Shown here one piece after another: positions 12,833 through 22,247 of a stretch of DNA of 64,000 bases; within the stretch, counting starts at the first letter, position 1, and each line of letters begins with the position of its first letter. Source of the DNA: Wyeomyia smithii (lineage: Eukaryota; Arthropoda; Insecta; Diptera; Culicidae); the NCBI RefSeq assembly GCF_029784165.1, contig NC_073696.1:154540713-154604712 (forward strand). The letters run 5' to 3'. A model generated the notes under the pieces. The model made no database searches. It was not told where the DNA came from and worked only from the letters and a program-made list of their open reading frames with translations. Made by a program: the position numbers and the translations under genes.

Positions 12833-13183
12833 TGAGCGGGGGCCTAGTGTGGTTGGTAACGTCTCCGTCAACCACGCTCGACGCCTGGGTTCGAATCCCA
12901 CCGCCGACATAGGTGTCGATGGTTGTGAGGTGGCGTGATCCACTCACAACCAACCCAACTGGTCTAGATTCAATCCTAGCCGACACCGGGAGATTTTCTG
13001 AGGCGAAAAATCTCTGGGATCACGCCTTCCATCGCATGAGGAAGTAAAGCCGTTGGCGCCGGTCCGTTAATAAACGGGTCGTGAGTTAGGGTCCTGGGTG
13101 TGGAGTCGCCTCCCTGGGCGTCGGTGATTGGCCACAACAGTGGCGGAACTAGACCGACGGAAAATAAACGTGAATAAAAAAAA
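12833..13183 (+). mobile_element. tRNA-derived SINE inserted in the integrase coding region
   Basis: About 350 bp with a tRNA-like head: A-box-like TAGTGTGGTTGG (about 12,845) and B-box GGTTCGAATCC (12,888-12,898). It ends in an A-rich tail at about 13,173-13,186. It is flanked by 14-bp target duplications AAACGGCTATCGCT (12,819-12,832 and 13,184-13,197). The duplication and tail show LINE-mediated insertion. It shifts the pol frame by 2. Confidence 0.92.
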
Positions 13184-13184
13184 A

Positions 13185-13979
13185 AACGGCTATCGCTATT
13201 TGCTTACAAACATCGATCGTTTCTCCCGATGGCCAGAAGCTGTACCGTTACAAAATATTTTGGCAGAGACTGTTGCCCAAGGTATGTGCGTTACCTGGAT
13301 TTCCCGTTTTGGCGCACCTGAGACTATCACCACAGATCAAGGCAGACAATTTGAGTCTGAGTTATTTCTAGAGTTATCTAAAACGATGGGATCCAAACAC
13401 ATTCGAACTACTGCATATCATCCACAAGCAAATGGATTGGTGGAAAGGTTTCACCGTACCTTAAAAGCAGCAATAATGGCCGTAGATGCAAAACACTGGT
13501 GTGACCGCCTACCGATGATAATGCTGGGCTTACGTACAGCGTTTAGACCAGACTTCGAATGTTCAGTTGCAGAATTAGTTTATGGTCAAACAATACGACT
13601 TCCCGGGGAATTCCTGGACGCCACGTCCGGCGACACAAGTAGAACCGAGTTTATCAAACGGCTGAGAGGTATGTTCGAGCATCTGACACCAGTTGATCCA
13701 CCTCATCATGCTAAACCCAAGTTTTTCGTAAACCCTAAGTTGGCTACGTGTACTCATGTCTTTGTTAGAATCGATGCAGTCAAAAGACCTCTGGTTCAAC
13801 CGTATGAGGGCCCATTCAAAGTTGTGAAGCGCTCAGAAAAGTTTATGGACGTACTGATAAACTCTAAAGTGCTTAAAGTATCGATCGATCGACTTAAGCC
13901 AGCGTTTACATGCGATCAAGGTATAGGTGAACACCCGTTACCGGAAAGAAAAAACCAAAATTACACCATCAGGGCATAA
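13185..13979 (+). pseudogene. CsRn1-type integrase, catalytic core and C-terminus
   Basis: Continuation of pol after the SINE. The first catalytic Asp (HVDLVGPLP) lies upstream of the insertion at about 12,790. The second is in TITTDQGRQFES (about 13,330) and the Glu is in ANGLVERFHRTLK (about 13,435), giving the D-D-35-E set. A C-terminal GPF/Y-like segment YEGPFKVVKRSEKFMDV is present (about 13,800). The frame is open to the stop at 13,977, so apart from the SINE this part is intact. Confidence 0.9.
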
Positions 13980-13999
13980 AGTCAGGTTTCTGGTGTTAT

Positions 14000-14011
14000 T
14001 GGGGGGGTCTA
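14000..14011 (+). other. Polypurine tract
   Basis: A run of seven G residues (TTGGGGGGGTCTA) directly before the 3' LTR, the expected place for plus-strand priming. It is imperfect, since TCTA intervenes. Confidence 0.6.
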
Positions 14012-14179
14012 TGTGGTGCTGCCAGCACTGGTGAGTGGCACACCCCTGTTATCCCCAGCGAGTGAAAAATGAAATGTCATATATATATAGTCGAACAGTC
14101 GAGAAATTAAGGACACGCGGATTCTTCGTTGTACAGTTTTACTTCGTTAAATACGTTTAATTGTTCTGCGGAATCCACA
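14012..14179 (+). repeat. 3' LTR
   Basis: 168 bp, identical to the 5' LTR except for two bases near 14,107-14,111 (ATTAAGG against ATAAAGA). The GTTC target duplication follows at 14,180. Confidence 0.95.
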
Positions 14180-14576
14180 GTTCTACCACATATTCCGTAT
14201 CTAGGCTGTTCACCAGATGCCAATCAAGTGTCCGCTAGCAGGTAAAGAGAAGGTTGTTAATGATTTGATTGCAACTATAAAATTCGTTGAGAAAATCGGT
14301 GATAAATTTGTACTGAAAAGGAAACACGATTACTACGGACAGGTCCAGCTTGCAATGTTTCTACTAGATTTAGAATCAACAGATTTTGTGATATACAGTT
14401 CTTTAGAAGACAACTATTTTGTTATAGACGTGCAATATGATGCGGCATTTACTGAAGAATTGCTCAACGCACTTGGTACGATATACTTTAATCTATTTAT
14501 CCCTATTATCGCTTCTGAATGAAAATTAACCATGTTCTTATGTTGTTTAATTTAATAAGAAATTCGAAAACGTTAA

Positions 14577-14582
14577 AATAAA
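14577..14582 (+). terminator. Candidate poly(A) signal of the SWIM-YqaJ gene
   Basis: AATAAA 54 bp after the TGA at 14,521. Because the convergent transposase stops at 14,606, transcripts of the two genes probably overlap at their 3' ends. Confidence 0.45.
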
Positions 14583-14605
14583 TTTCAAAACTCATATTGT
14601 TTTAT

Positions 14606-15210
14606 TTATTTAACAGAAACAAATCTATCATCTGACAAAATGGGTGCTGATAAATTAACTACTCCTGCTATAATAACCATTATATCATCTAGTTAATGTA
14701 AAATTGCTTAATCAACCTTTTCAGTCAAAATCTCAAAATTTTTCAGAATTGGATTCCTCGTTCTACGTGAACACGTGCGCCAGCAATTGACACCTTGTCA
14801 CGAGCTTCTCTAATATTGAACTGTTCATTTATTAAAGTCGGAGGACGCACTAGTTCTAAATCACGTTGTTCGAGCTCCTTTTTGATAGCAAAGCCTTTAT
14901 CAATCATCACAGCATCATGCTTGTCGAACAAAGATATCATGTCACTAGCGTTGAAAATGAATTTGTCCGATGCTTTCCCAACATATCCTTGGCTTACATA
15001 GTTGAGGCATTCACCAGGGGTAACCGATACAAGATATTTAGCAGTTTCGCGACCTTTGTAGTGAGAGTATGTTAAAATTCTGCAATGCAGACAACTTGCG
15101 CGCTGTATGGGAATCTCTGTGCAGTCTAATATAGCACGTACGTTTCTGTATCTACTGAAATGATACGGTAAATCGTTTTTTATTATGTCACCACTAGACC
15201 AAGGAACGGC
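14606..15210 (-). pseudogene. ISL2EU/IS4EU-like DDE transposase, N-terminally truncated
   Basis: Cut-and-paste transposase of the DDE_Tnp_4 type. Visible on the minus strand: NVRAILDCTEIPIQRAS (first Asp), LTYSHYKGRETAKYLVSVTPG, SQGYVGKASDKFI, HDAVMIDKGFAIKKELE (second Asp) and ARVHVERGIQ (Glu). These are the DDE triad in the right order. Near 14,750 a frameshift ends the main frame. In the next frame homologous-looking C-terminus (LKNFEILTEKV ... DDIMVIIAGVVNLSAP) continues, with two stops, to a TAA at 14,606. The N-terminus, which often holds a THAP or other DNA-binding domain in this family, is lost where gypsy sequence begins at about 15,200. Confidence 0.8.
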
Positions 15211-15877
15211 AACTCGCAACACGCATGGGATTCCTGAGGAAATAGCACCCGACAGAGGAACAGAGTTCATGTCTGAGCTATTTCAAAAAATTTGCAATCT
15301 TCTAAGAATTAAAAAGCTGAATTCCACGGCATACCACCATCAGACAGTGGGAGCTTGGGAGAATACAAACAAAACGTTAGGCAAATTTTTAAGAATATAC
15401 GCATTAGGAACACCAGGAAACTGGGCATCTTGGATAAAGTATTACCAATTTGCATATAATACAACAACACACATAGAAACGAATATGACCCCTTTTGAAT
15501 TAGTTTTTGGAAAATTGTGTAGATTACCATCTAATCTGAGCGAAAACGACAAGGCAGATACCTTATACAACGTAGAGGACTATGCAAAACTTCTGAGATA
15601 TAAATTACAAAAAACACAAAAGGAGACAAGAGACAAATTAATAAACTCTAAAATGAAAAGAATAACCAAATATAATGTCAATACAAAAGATATAAGATAT
15701 AATGTAGGTCAACTAATTCTTGTAAAAAATGAAACAGGATCTAAGTTGAGTAAAATATATTTAGGACCATATCCAGTAACCGCAGATAAGGGTCCTAATG
15801 TAGAAATAAGAATAGGAGACAAAATAGATATAATACATAAAACTAGATGTAAACCTTTTATAACCAATAGTGAGTAA
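15211..15877 (+). pseudogene. Gypsy-type integrase fragment (core and C-terminus)
   Basis: The second half of a Ty3/gypsy integrase, unrelated in detail to the CsRn1 copy. It begins inside the core at GIPEEIAPDRGTEFMSELF (second catalytic Asp) and continues with STAYHHQTVGAWENTNKTLGKF, where Glu is expected (Trp-Glu-Asn present). Then come YQFAYNTTTH..MTPFELVFGK and a basic C-terminus with YNVGQLILVKNE and YLGPYPVT. It is open to the stop at 15,875. It is 5'-truncated exactly where the transposase ends, so one of the two broke the other. AT-rich codon use differs from the CsRn1 element. Confidence 0.85.
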
Positions 15878-16010
15878 GGATTATACAATTAATAAGGCGT
15901 GTGGTAGATGGACACGAATTTTCGGATATAATATCATTAATTGTTCAATCTGAAATTATATAAAATTTATAACTATAGTGAAAAATGTTATAAAAAAAAT
16001 AAATAGGGCG

Positions 16011-16293
16011 TGTGGTAGATGGCTCGGATAGCTGCGCGGTGTGTGGCGTGTAGTTCGGTCGAGCAAGCGATGGTTCAGCGTGATATGCCGACGTAGGCGT
16101 AAAGCGACTGTACTGCCGTCATGCGATCGAGCACTTTGCTGACCCCGCGTTATGCTGCCGGTCATTGCCAGTGGTATAGTTTAAGCGAAGAATAGAAATA
16201 AAGAAGTGAGTCAGTCCCGTCCAGACGGGCACGCGAGAAGGAAGTTATTAACTCTCTGTTGTGTATTACAAAATCCGAACCAAATACAACACA
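16011..16293 (+). repeat. Probable LTR of the truncated gypsy element
   Basis: It starts TGTGGTAGATGG after a purine-rich AAAAAAAATAAATAGGGCG (a possible polypurine tract) and ends ACAACACA. AAATAAAG at about 16,197 could be the poly(A) signal. It sits about 135 bp after the integrase stop. The first 13 bases recur at about 15,899. No second LTR is in the window, so the limits are inferred. Confidence 0.5.
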
Positions 16294-16320
16294 ATTATTA
16301 CAAAAGAAAGCATTCATGTC

Positions 16321-16460
16321 ATGAATTTGGTCAGTCTTTTCAACGATGAAACGATTTGTTTTGATTTTGTTAGTTGCCCCCTAATCGCGAATCATTTCAG
16401 AGCTATTCAATGTATGAAATTGAAAAAATAGTTTTGTTGAGAAAAAGTTTCATTAAGCAA
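16321..16460. repeat. Dispersed repeat, copy 1
   Basis: ATGAATTTGGTCAGTCTTTT... matches 20,189-20,330 over about 140 bp with few differences. In this copy it abuts the 3'-truncated end of a minus-strand LINE. Confidence 0.85.
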
Positions 16461-16464
16461 ATTT

Positions 16465-18140
16465 AAAAAAAAATAAAATTAATTATGCTATTCTGGCAAT
16501 GCGAGGTAACAGATTGCAACACGATTAACTCGAACAGTTTAGATATAGCACACAGAGCTGATATTCCACGGTAGTTGTCGATTTGCGTACGATCACCCTT
16601 TGTATAGACCAGGAATAAAAAAGCATGTTTCCAAGCTGTAGGAAATCTTTCTGTGGAAAGCGACAAGCGGAACAAAAAGCTCAACGGAGTAACTAAACCG
16701 GAGGTACACATTTTTAGCAACGTGGCAGGAAAACTATCTGGACCTGGAGAGAAGAAGTGTTTAAGTTTAGTAGCGGCAGCAATAATCGATGTTGATGGAG
16801 GCGATGGAACGTCCAGTAACGGGAACATTATTGACAGCTTCTAAAACTAGATCTTCAGTGAGAACTTCATTACTGAATTCGCTCGAAAATTTCTTGGCAA
16901 ACAGTTTGCACATTGCGCTAGAGCAATCTGCTCTCTCACCAGCAAGCTCCATTGTAGAAGGCAGGCCAGCTTGCTTCCGCTGCATGTTGACAAAATTCCA
17001 AAACTTCTTTGGGTCTATCTTTAATCTTTTTTGTAATAGAATTAAATGGAAACATAACCTATTCTCAATATTCTGTCTTTAATGTTTTTCCATGAGCCGT
17101 TTATAATTAGAGTGGCAACGTCGTCGTAGTCTTTTGTATTCATAGTTAACTTGACGATAGTGATCGCGTAAACAAAGCGTACCACTTGCTGGAAATCTTC
17201 TCAGTGCAGCGTTTTTCAACGTTTTCAGGTGACGTAGTGCTGATGATTGCCAGGGAAGATACTTCCGATTGCGGACTTTGGGAACAAAGCGTTCTAACAG
17301 TTCGCAACAGATAGTTGTAAAATCATTTACGGCCAAGTCGATATCGATAGGATTTAAAGCATTAGTCCAGTCAACGTTATGTAGCGTGCTTAACAAAACA
17401 TCATAGTCAGCTCGACGAAAATTGAGTCGAGTCGAGTTTGATAAGAACGGAGGATCGATACTGTATCGATTTTCAATAGACAGTACAAGAGCCGGATGGT
17501 GAGGTACGGTCTTAACAAGAGGGTCGGGTGCGTATGCCATCTTGGGGGCTGTCTCGCTAATACAAACGAAGCAAAGGTCTAGGCAACGTCCGTTTTCATA
17601 AGGATTTCCGTTGATTTGCTGTAAGCCAGCGGCGTTGTAACCGTCAAGAAGATTCAGTGCACAATCGTGATAAGTAGACTGAGCCGGGTCGGGGTAGTAG
17701 AAGCCGTCGCGAGAAGGGCGCCAGAGTAGACTGGGTAGATTGAAATCTCCAACTATTATGGTTCACGGGTACGATCAGGTGGGAAGTAAACAACGCAAAT
17801 GAAAAATTTCCTATCGGCTAGCTGGGCAGACACCCAAATCTGTTCAAGCATATTCCACGAGGGATCACTGATAATGTTGGCTTTCAAGCGGCGACGAACA
17901 GCGATAAGTACGCCTCCACCGATCGTTTTCTGGCTGTTAAGTGAGCTCCGGTCGCAGCAGAAACCCTCATATTCGTCACCGAACAAATAAGATGATAGGG
18001 TACGATCGTCCAGCCAAGTTTCCGTTAGCGCGATAAAATCGTAACATCCTTCCGAAAAAGCGAGCATATAGTTGTCAATGTTGGAATTCATCTGGTAGTA
18101 AAGTTGAGCCAGCGTTGGTAGGTAAAACACGAATCAGATT
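16465..18140 (-). pseudogene. CR1-type LINE ORF2: endonuclease and start of RT
   Basis: Minus strand. The endonuclease shows FIALTETWLDD (about 18,020), KTIGGGVLIAVRRRL, CVVYFPPD and, in a shifted frame, GDFNLPSLLW (about 17,740). A linker runs from about 17,540 to 17,079. The RT begins near 16,760 with SPGPDSFPATLLK, FPTAWKHAF, KGDRTQIDNYRGISALCAISKLFE. The copy stops at about 16,480, before the catalytic palm, so it is truncated at the 3' side and lacks YADD. Three or more frame breaks (about 17,756, 17,540 and 16,830) confirm decay. It lies downstream of its ORF1 at 18,246-18,926. Confidence 0.8.
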
Positions 18141-18245
18141 GTTGGCATTCATCGTCAGGCACATGAAAAGACGGTGTATACTTAACTTGTGCGAGAGTCA
18201 GTTGACTCTCGCAGTCCAATAATAAAGCATTTCTATTGTTGAAAT

Positions 18246-18926
18246 CTATCCTGTCTTATCTGGTCGAAGTCGAATTCGCGAAAAAAAAACACCAGTGAGC
18301 CAAGTAGAAGCGCGTAGAGCGACATCCTTATGCTCTTTCGGTATCTCCACCCGAAATGATATAAATTTCAAATCCGTTAGACCCACATTTTTTTTCACCA
18401 ACATAATTACGTTAGGTGCTTCACTGATGCCGAGGCACTCTCGGGTCATCGAAACGACATCATCAGCTGTGTGACTGGGATCTAGTCTGCTTACATAGAG
18501 TCAAAACTGCTGCCGTTCATCAGCAACTGTTTTTATTTTGCACTGTGTTGATCTCGTGCCACACACACCGGCCACTGCAGAACGAAACTTCACATTGTCT
18601 TCGCGGCTCCTTTCAGGCGTCGGTTGTTCTCCGGGCTGTCGCTGAGAATAAAAAATCTTCTGGGCTGGAACAGCCGCGCTGGTAGGAAAGTGTTTCTCGA
18701 TGTGATTCGACAGATTTGTGACGACTGTATTCAAAATAGCGGCTGCTTCACACAGTATTGATGTATCGGTAGCTGGATGTGTGTTGGGGGCTGGGAGCTG
18801 CAACCAGTCGTTGAATCTTTTGGCGCACTCGTAGCATAACCAAAAAAGATTTTCACTGAAGGTTGATAACACATCCAAAACAGAGCGCTGCAATTCTGGT
18901 ATTTGTTCAGAATGATGTTTGTTCAC
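18246..18926 (-). pseudogene. CR1-type LINE ORF1 fragment
   Basis: It encodes the gag-like RNA-binding protein of the same LINE. The N-terminus begins inside a PHD-like finger (LFWLCYECAKRFNDW), of which the complete version is seen at 28,325. A low-complexity middle region follows. The C-terminal domain is split into another frame (ECLGISEAPNVIMLVKK..LKFISFRVEIPKEHK..ASTW), similar in pattern to the ORF1 C-terminus at 40,840-41,064. A frame change lies between 18,501 and 18,449. The first part of the PHD finger is missing at the junction near 18,910. Confidence 0.7.
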
Positions 18927-19115
18927 AAATTTCTTTGTGATTAACGGTATTTAGACAATCAAAGTTTTCGTTTCCATCATTGGAATTGTCAATATTGATC
19001 AAAATTGAGGAATTTAAGGCCTGTTTTCGTCGACTGATTAAAATAGGCGCCATTGCTTAAGTCGTTTCTTACCCTACGCCTTTTTTCGGAAATTACCGTT
19101 TAGTCTAAAAAACTT
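18909..19115. repeat. Dispersed repeat, shared with 20,835-21,042
   Basis: AGAATGATGTTTGTTCACA... and about 200 following bases match 20,835-21,042 with roughly 10 differences. With 16,321-16,460 and 20,189-20,330 it suggests one repeated unit present twice, one of them holding the LINE. Confidence 0.85.
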
Positions 19116-19220
19116 CAACCGTTTTAAAATGAGCCTTAAGCATTCGGACAACGAGATTCGCTCACCTCTATTTCGCCTTGTTTTCATTTTGGCGGATTTC
19201 ATCCCAAATCGTCTCAAGGA

Positions 19221-19464
19221 TTGGCAGCACCCTCTCCGAATTGGTTGAAACTTTTTGGGTGTGAAGACATCACCTAATTAAGCATTTCTGCATACTTACT
19301 TTTTCCAAAATTAGTTTAAACTGTCTTCTGAAAAAAAAAAAGTTTCGCCCTTTTCAGAAGACAGTCTAGACTAATTTTGGAAAAAGTAAGTATGCAGAGA
19401 TGCTTAATTAAGTGATGTCTTCACACCCAAAAAGTTTCAACCAATTCGGAGAGGGTGCTGCCAA
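19221..19464. repeat. Foldback (hairpin) repeat
   Basis: Arms 19,221-19,335 and 19,350-19,464 are near-perfect reverse complements of about 115 bp with a spacer of some 14 bp. A weaker inverted match continues outward (GGCGGATTTC / GAAATCCGTC). No coding. It is probably a MITE or foldback element. Confidence 0.9.
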
Positions 19465-20188
19465 CCGCGGGTTCATTTGGCGCGAAATCCGTCGTTTTTC
19501 TTCAGTTTCGCCTGTTAAAACGCGCCTGTAATTTGAAAACAAAGTTGATCCGCCCTTTACTGTAGCCTGTTTACGAAATATTTCGCAAATAAGCCCGTGG
19601 TTTCAAAACAATGAAAAGGGCCTAATTCCAAAGTCTCTTTTGTTTTGGGTAAACTATTCTTTTGCCCTCTAATAAATCTTGATTTAGATAATTTTATCAA
19701 TCATTACAAAAAAAAGCATTGATTTTTAGACCGGTTGGGTTATTTTTCATACATTAGCATTTGTCCTGATTTTCCTGAATGATGCCGGATATTCAGAAAT
19801 GTTGAAGATTGTTCAGTACTTTTATCTCGACCCCGAAAAGAAACAGACTCATTTCGAACGGTTTTTTTCTTTGGTAGAATTTTGATGAGAGAAATTGTCT
19901 AGTTGTTGAAACCGTTAAACATCTGACAGTTGTTAAGTATAATTTCAAACAGTTTACATGTGCTACATTTTTAAGTATCTACTAACACCTGATGAATCAA
20001 AGTTGCAGAATTAAATCGTCCGAGAAATACATTAAATAAATTAATGAGTATTTTGGCGTATGTTGCAGTGCAAATCTCAGATTGTGGTTTTATTTATTGA
20101 TATATCAAAAAATGAAAATAATTTAGATCAAATTTGTACCGGAAAGAAAAGTTGTCCTGATTTTTAACTCCAACCAAATGGTAACCCT
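19465..20188. other. Non-coding stretch
   Basis: AT-rich; no gene, RNA gene or clear repeat recognised. Confidence 0.5.
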
Positions 20189-21042
20189 ATGAATTTGGTC
20201 AGTCTTTTTAACGATGAAACGATTTGTTTTGAGTTTGTTAGTTGTCCTCTAATCGCGAATCATTCTGGAGTTATTTAAAATAATAAATTGAAAAAATAGT
20301 TTTGTTACGAAAAAGTTTCATTAAGCAAAAATAAGAAAAATGAAACGCTCTTTGTAAATAAAAATTTAATTTATATTTAGAATTTTTTCAGTAATTTTTT
20401 TTCACTGTAAATATACTATTACAAGGCAGCAACCGTTTCCTACAATTCATTCTCAGACAGTTGTTCTGTACAACCAAAGATTGTTGAGCTGCAATGCTTT
20501 GAATGAGGCCAATACCAAAATACATAGGGTAGGAAAAATATTCTAAGCAGCTTTAGGAACCGCCTGTGTATTGAGACGAAATACTCGAAATGTGTCGGTT
20601 GAATTTCAAACAGAAGTATATAAATCTGTTCTCTATCTTTTTTTCTGTCAGAACTTGTTTTCAGATTGTAAAACTATGTTAGCAAACTTTAACAATAATC
20701 AATTAAAGTTACCAATCCAGGGACACTATTCCAATCACCCCGAACCTATTTTAAGCAGTTTCCATCTGTTTTGCAGGCGTTTTTTCAGCACCCGAAGTGG
20801 ATCCTGAATGGCTGCAATACAGGTCGATTTGTTTAGAATGATGTTTGTTCACAGATTTCTTTGTGATTAACGGTATTTAGACAATCAAAGTTTTCGTTTC
20901 CATCATTGGAATTGTCGATATTGATCATAAATCAGGAATTTAAGGCCGGTTTTCTTCGACTGATTAAAATAGGCGCTCCTGCTTAAGTCGTTTCTTACCT
21001 ACGCCTTTTTGCGGAAATTACCGTTTAGTCTAAAAAACTTTT
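20189..21042. repeat. Dispersed repeat unit, copy 2
   Basis: Both ends match pieces flanking the LINE at 16,465-18,905: 20,189-20,330 matches 16,321-16,460, and 20,835-21,042 matches 18,909-19,115. The middle 20,331-20,834 has no recognised gene; the open frame at 20,571-20,807 looks random. Confidence 0.7.
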
Positions 21043-22247
21043 CCACTCGTGGAAAATACTCAGTTGGGTGAGTTCGATATGTTACGATAGGTCATTTGGG
21101 TTTGCTCATACAGTACAAGTTCAAAGACAAAATCTGAAAAATTAACACATACGACAATTTTTTATTTAAATATAATAAAAAATTTGAATGAGAAAACGAG
21201 TCAAAATTTTGTTCATCGATAAAGCAATCATGCCAGTGTATATTAGCATAGTAATCTCAGTTTGTTGCTCTCGCTACATAAAATCTCAGTTTTTTACACT
21301 TGCTACATAAAATTGAATCAAAAATAATCCATTATTACATATTGAACATTATAGTTCGATACATGTTACCTCTCCGATTGTTCGAGCACATTATAACGTA
21401 CATATCATTTCATGAATCCTGTTTGACATGTCATGAGTACAATAACAGTCCATACATTTGTGGCAAAAACGTAAATTGCATTATTGTAAGGTTTTGGAAA
21501 AATAATATGAATCTGAGGAGGCTGTTCCATTTTATCGAATCCTATGGCACCATCTTCCTCGTCTGGATACAATAAAGACGGTACTATCCATCGTGGACTT
21601 TTTCATTTTATTAATATTTGAATATTCAATGATTACCCGGAATCCATACGTTATGCAAGGGATAAATAGTTACACATAGATATACATTAATATATATGAA
21701 ACATATATACAACTAGTTTAAAACTATTACGCATGGAATGACTAATACATTGATTTTTCATCACCGGAAACACCTTATTGCCGATTCGTGTTTTCTGATA
21801 AAATAGAGCGTTGAGCTGCCATTCTATTTTAACATAAGAAGTTCCGACATACTGTAATATGGTCTTTCTATGAACTTTATTTTTCAAGAAGGTCAGCTGG
21901 CTTATTCAGCAATGCAGCGTGGGCTTAAAAAAGCTCGATTTTTTAGAAGGTTTATGTTTAAAGATTGTACAACCAATAGGAATTAAATCATATGCATAAG
22001 ATTTGACAAATGATAAGAAGTAAAACTTTTGTGAAGTCCGTGGGATCAGATCTCGCAGCTAAATGCAATTGATTCACGTAGTGTTTGTTGTTATGGAAGA
22101 AACTGAAGGAAAAGCATAACACAATGGTTTATCACGGTCCTTTTATGATCGTGTCAAATGAATTCATGACATGGTTCAGAATTTTATATATATGTGCAGT
22201 AGACTGGGACACGGTTATATGGAAAAAAGCTATGGTGTTATTTTTTC
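21043..22247. other. Non-coding stretch
   Basis: AT-rich. Short open frames (such as 21,300-21,575) show no domain. Two similar CTACATAAAAT segments occur near 21,275 and 21,305. Nothing else supported. Confidence 0.5.

Larger units (their letters stand above)
9656..14179 (+). mobile_element. Ty3/gypsy LTR retrotransposon, CsRn1-like clade
   Basis: Complete in outline: 168-bp LTRs at both ends (TGTGG...CCACA), a primer-binding site, gag, pol and a G-rich polypurine tract. The 4-bp target duplication is GTTC (9,652-9,655 and 14,180-14,183). The Gag Cys-His motif (CWFHRKFGARATKCRDPC) has the CHCC spacing typical of CsRn1/Kabuki-type elements rather than the usual CCHC. The two LTRs differ at only 2 of 168 bases, so the insertion is fairly recent. 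Even so, gag and pol carry frameshifts, stops and a SINE, so this copy cannot move by itself. Confidence 0.92.
8368..14523 (+). pseudogene. SWIM zinc-finger / YqaJ-type exonuclease gene, split by an LTR retrotransposon
   Basis: Spliced gene: the ATG at 8,368-8,370 is the last codon of its exon. Coding exons follow at 8,434-8,753, 8,811-8,998 and 9,050-9,655, then 14,180-14,523 after the insertion. All introns are GT..AG and keep phase. A SWIM finger is visible near 8,690-8,750 (CSCPAGNYRCKHQ, i.e. CxC...CxH), a likely nucleic-acid-binding module. The nuclease part shows RSIRITASVCY, then LKYGKDNEGKA, and across the insertion site a LGCSPD motif. The catalytic ExK block is damaged: a small deletion/frameshift at about 14,213-14,222 leaves MPIKCPL, with Pro where the acidic residue is expected. 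Downstream LKRKHDYYGQVQLAMFL fits the family C-terminus. The lesion and the insertion make it inactive. It could alternatively be a host gene derived from the transposon family. Confidence 0.8.
7932..15210. mobile_element. ISL2EU/IS4EU-like DNA transposon with SWIM-YqaJ nuclease and DDE transposase
   Basis: A plus-strand spliced SWIM-YqaJ gene (8,368-14,523) and a minus-strand DDE transposase (14,606-15,210) converge tail to tail with about 82 bp between their stop codons. As far as I know, autonomous ISL2EU-type (Harbinger-related) transposons encode a DDE transposase plus a YqaJ-like nuclease, so the pair is best read as one element. The right end is lost at the junction with a gypsy fragment. 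The left boundary is a guess: GGGGCACGGCGCTGTCAG near 7,936 could be an end, but no partner repeat survives. A 4.5-kb LTR retrotransposon sits inside. Confidence 0.65.

Noticed and set aside
12833..12920. A functional tRNA gene
   Set aside because: A- and B-box sequences are present, but the flanking arms do not pair as an acceptor stem by eye, and the block continues into a 350-bp unit with an A tail and target duplications, so it is a SINE head.
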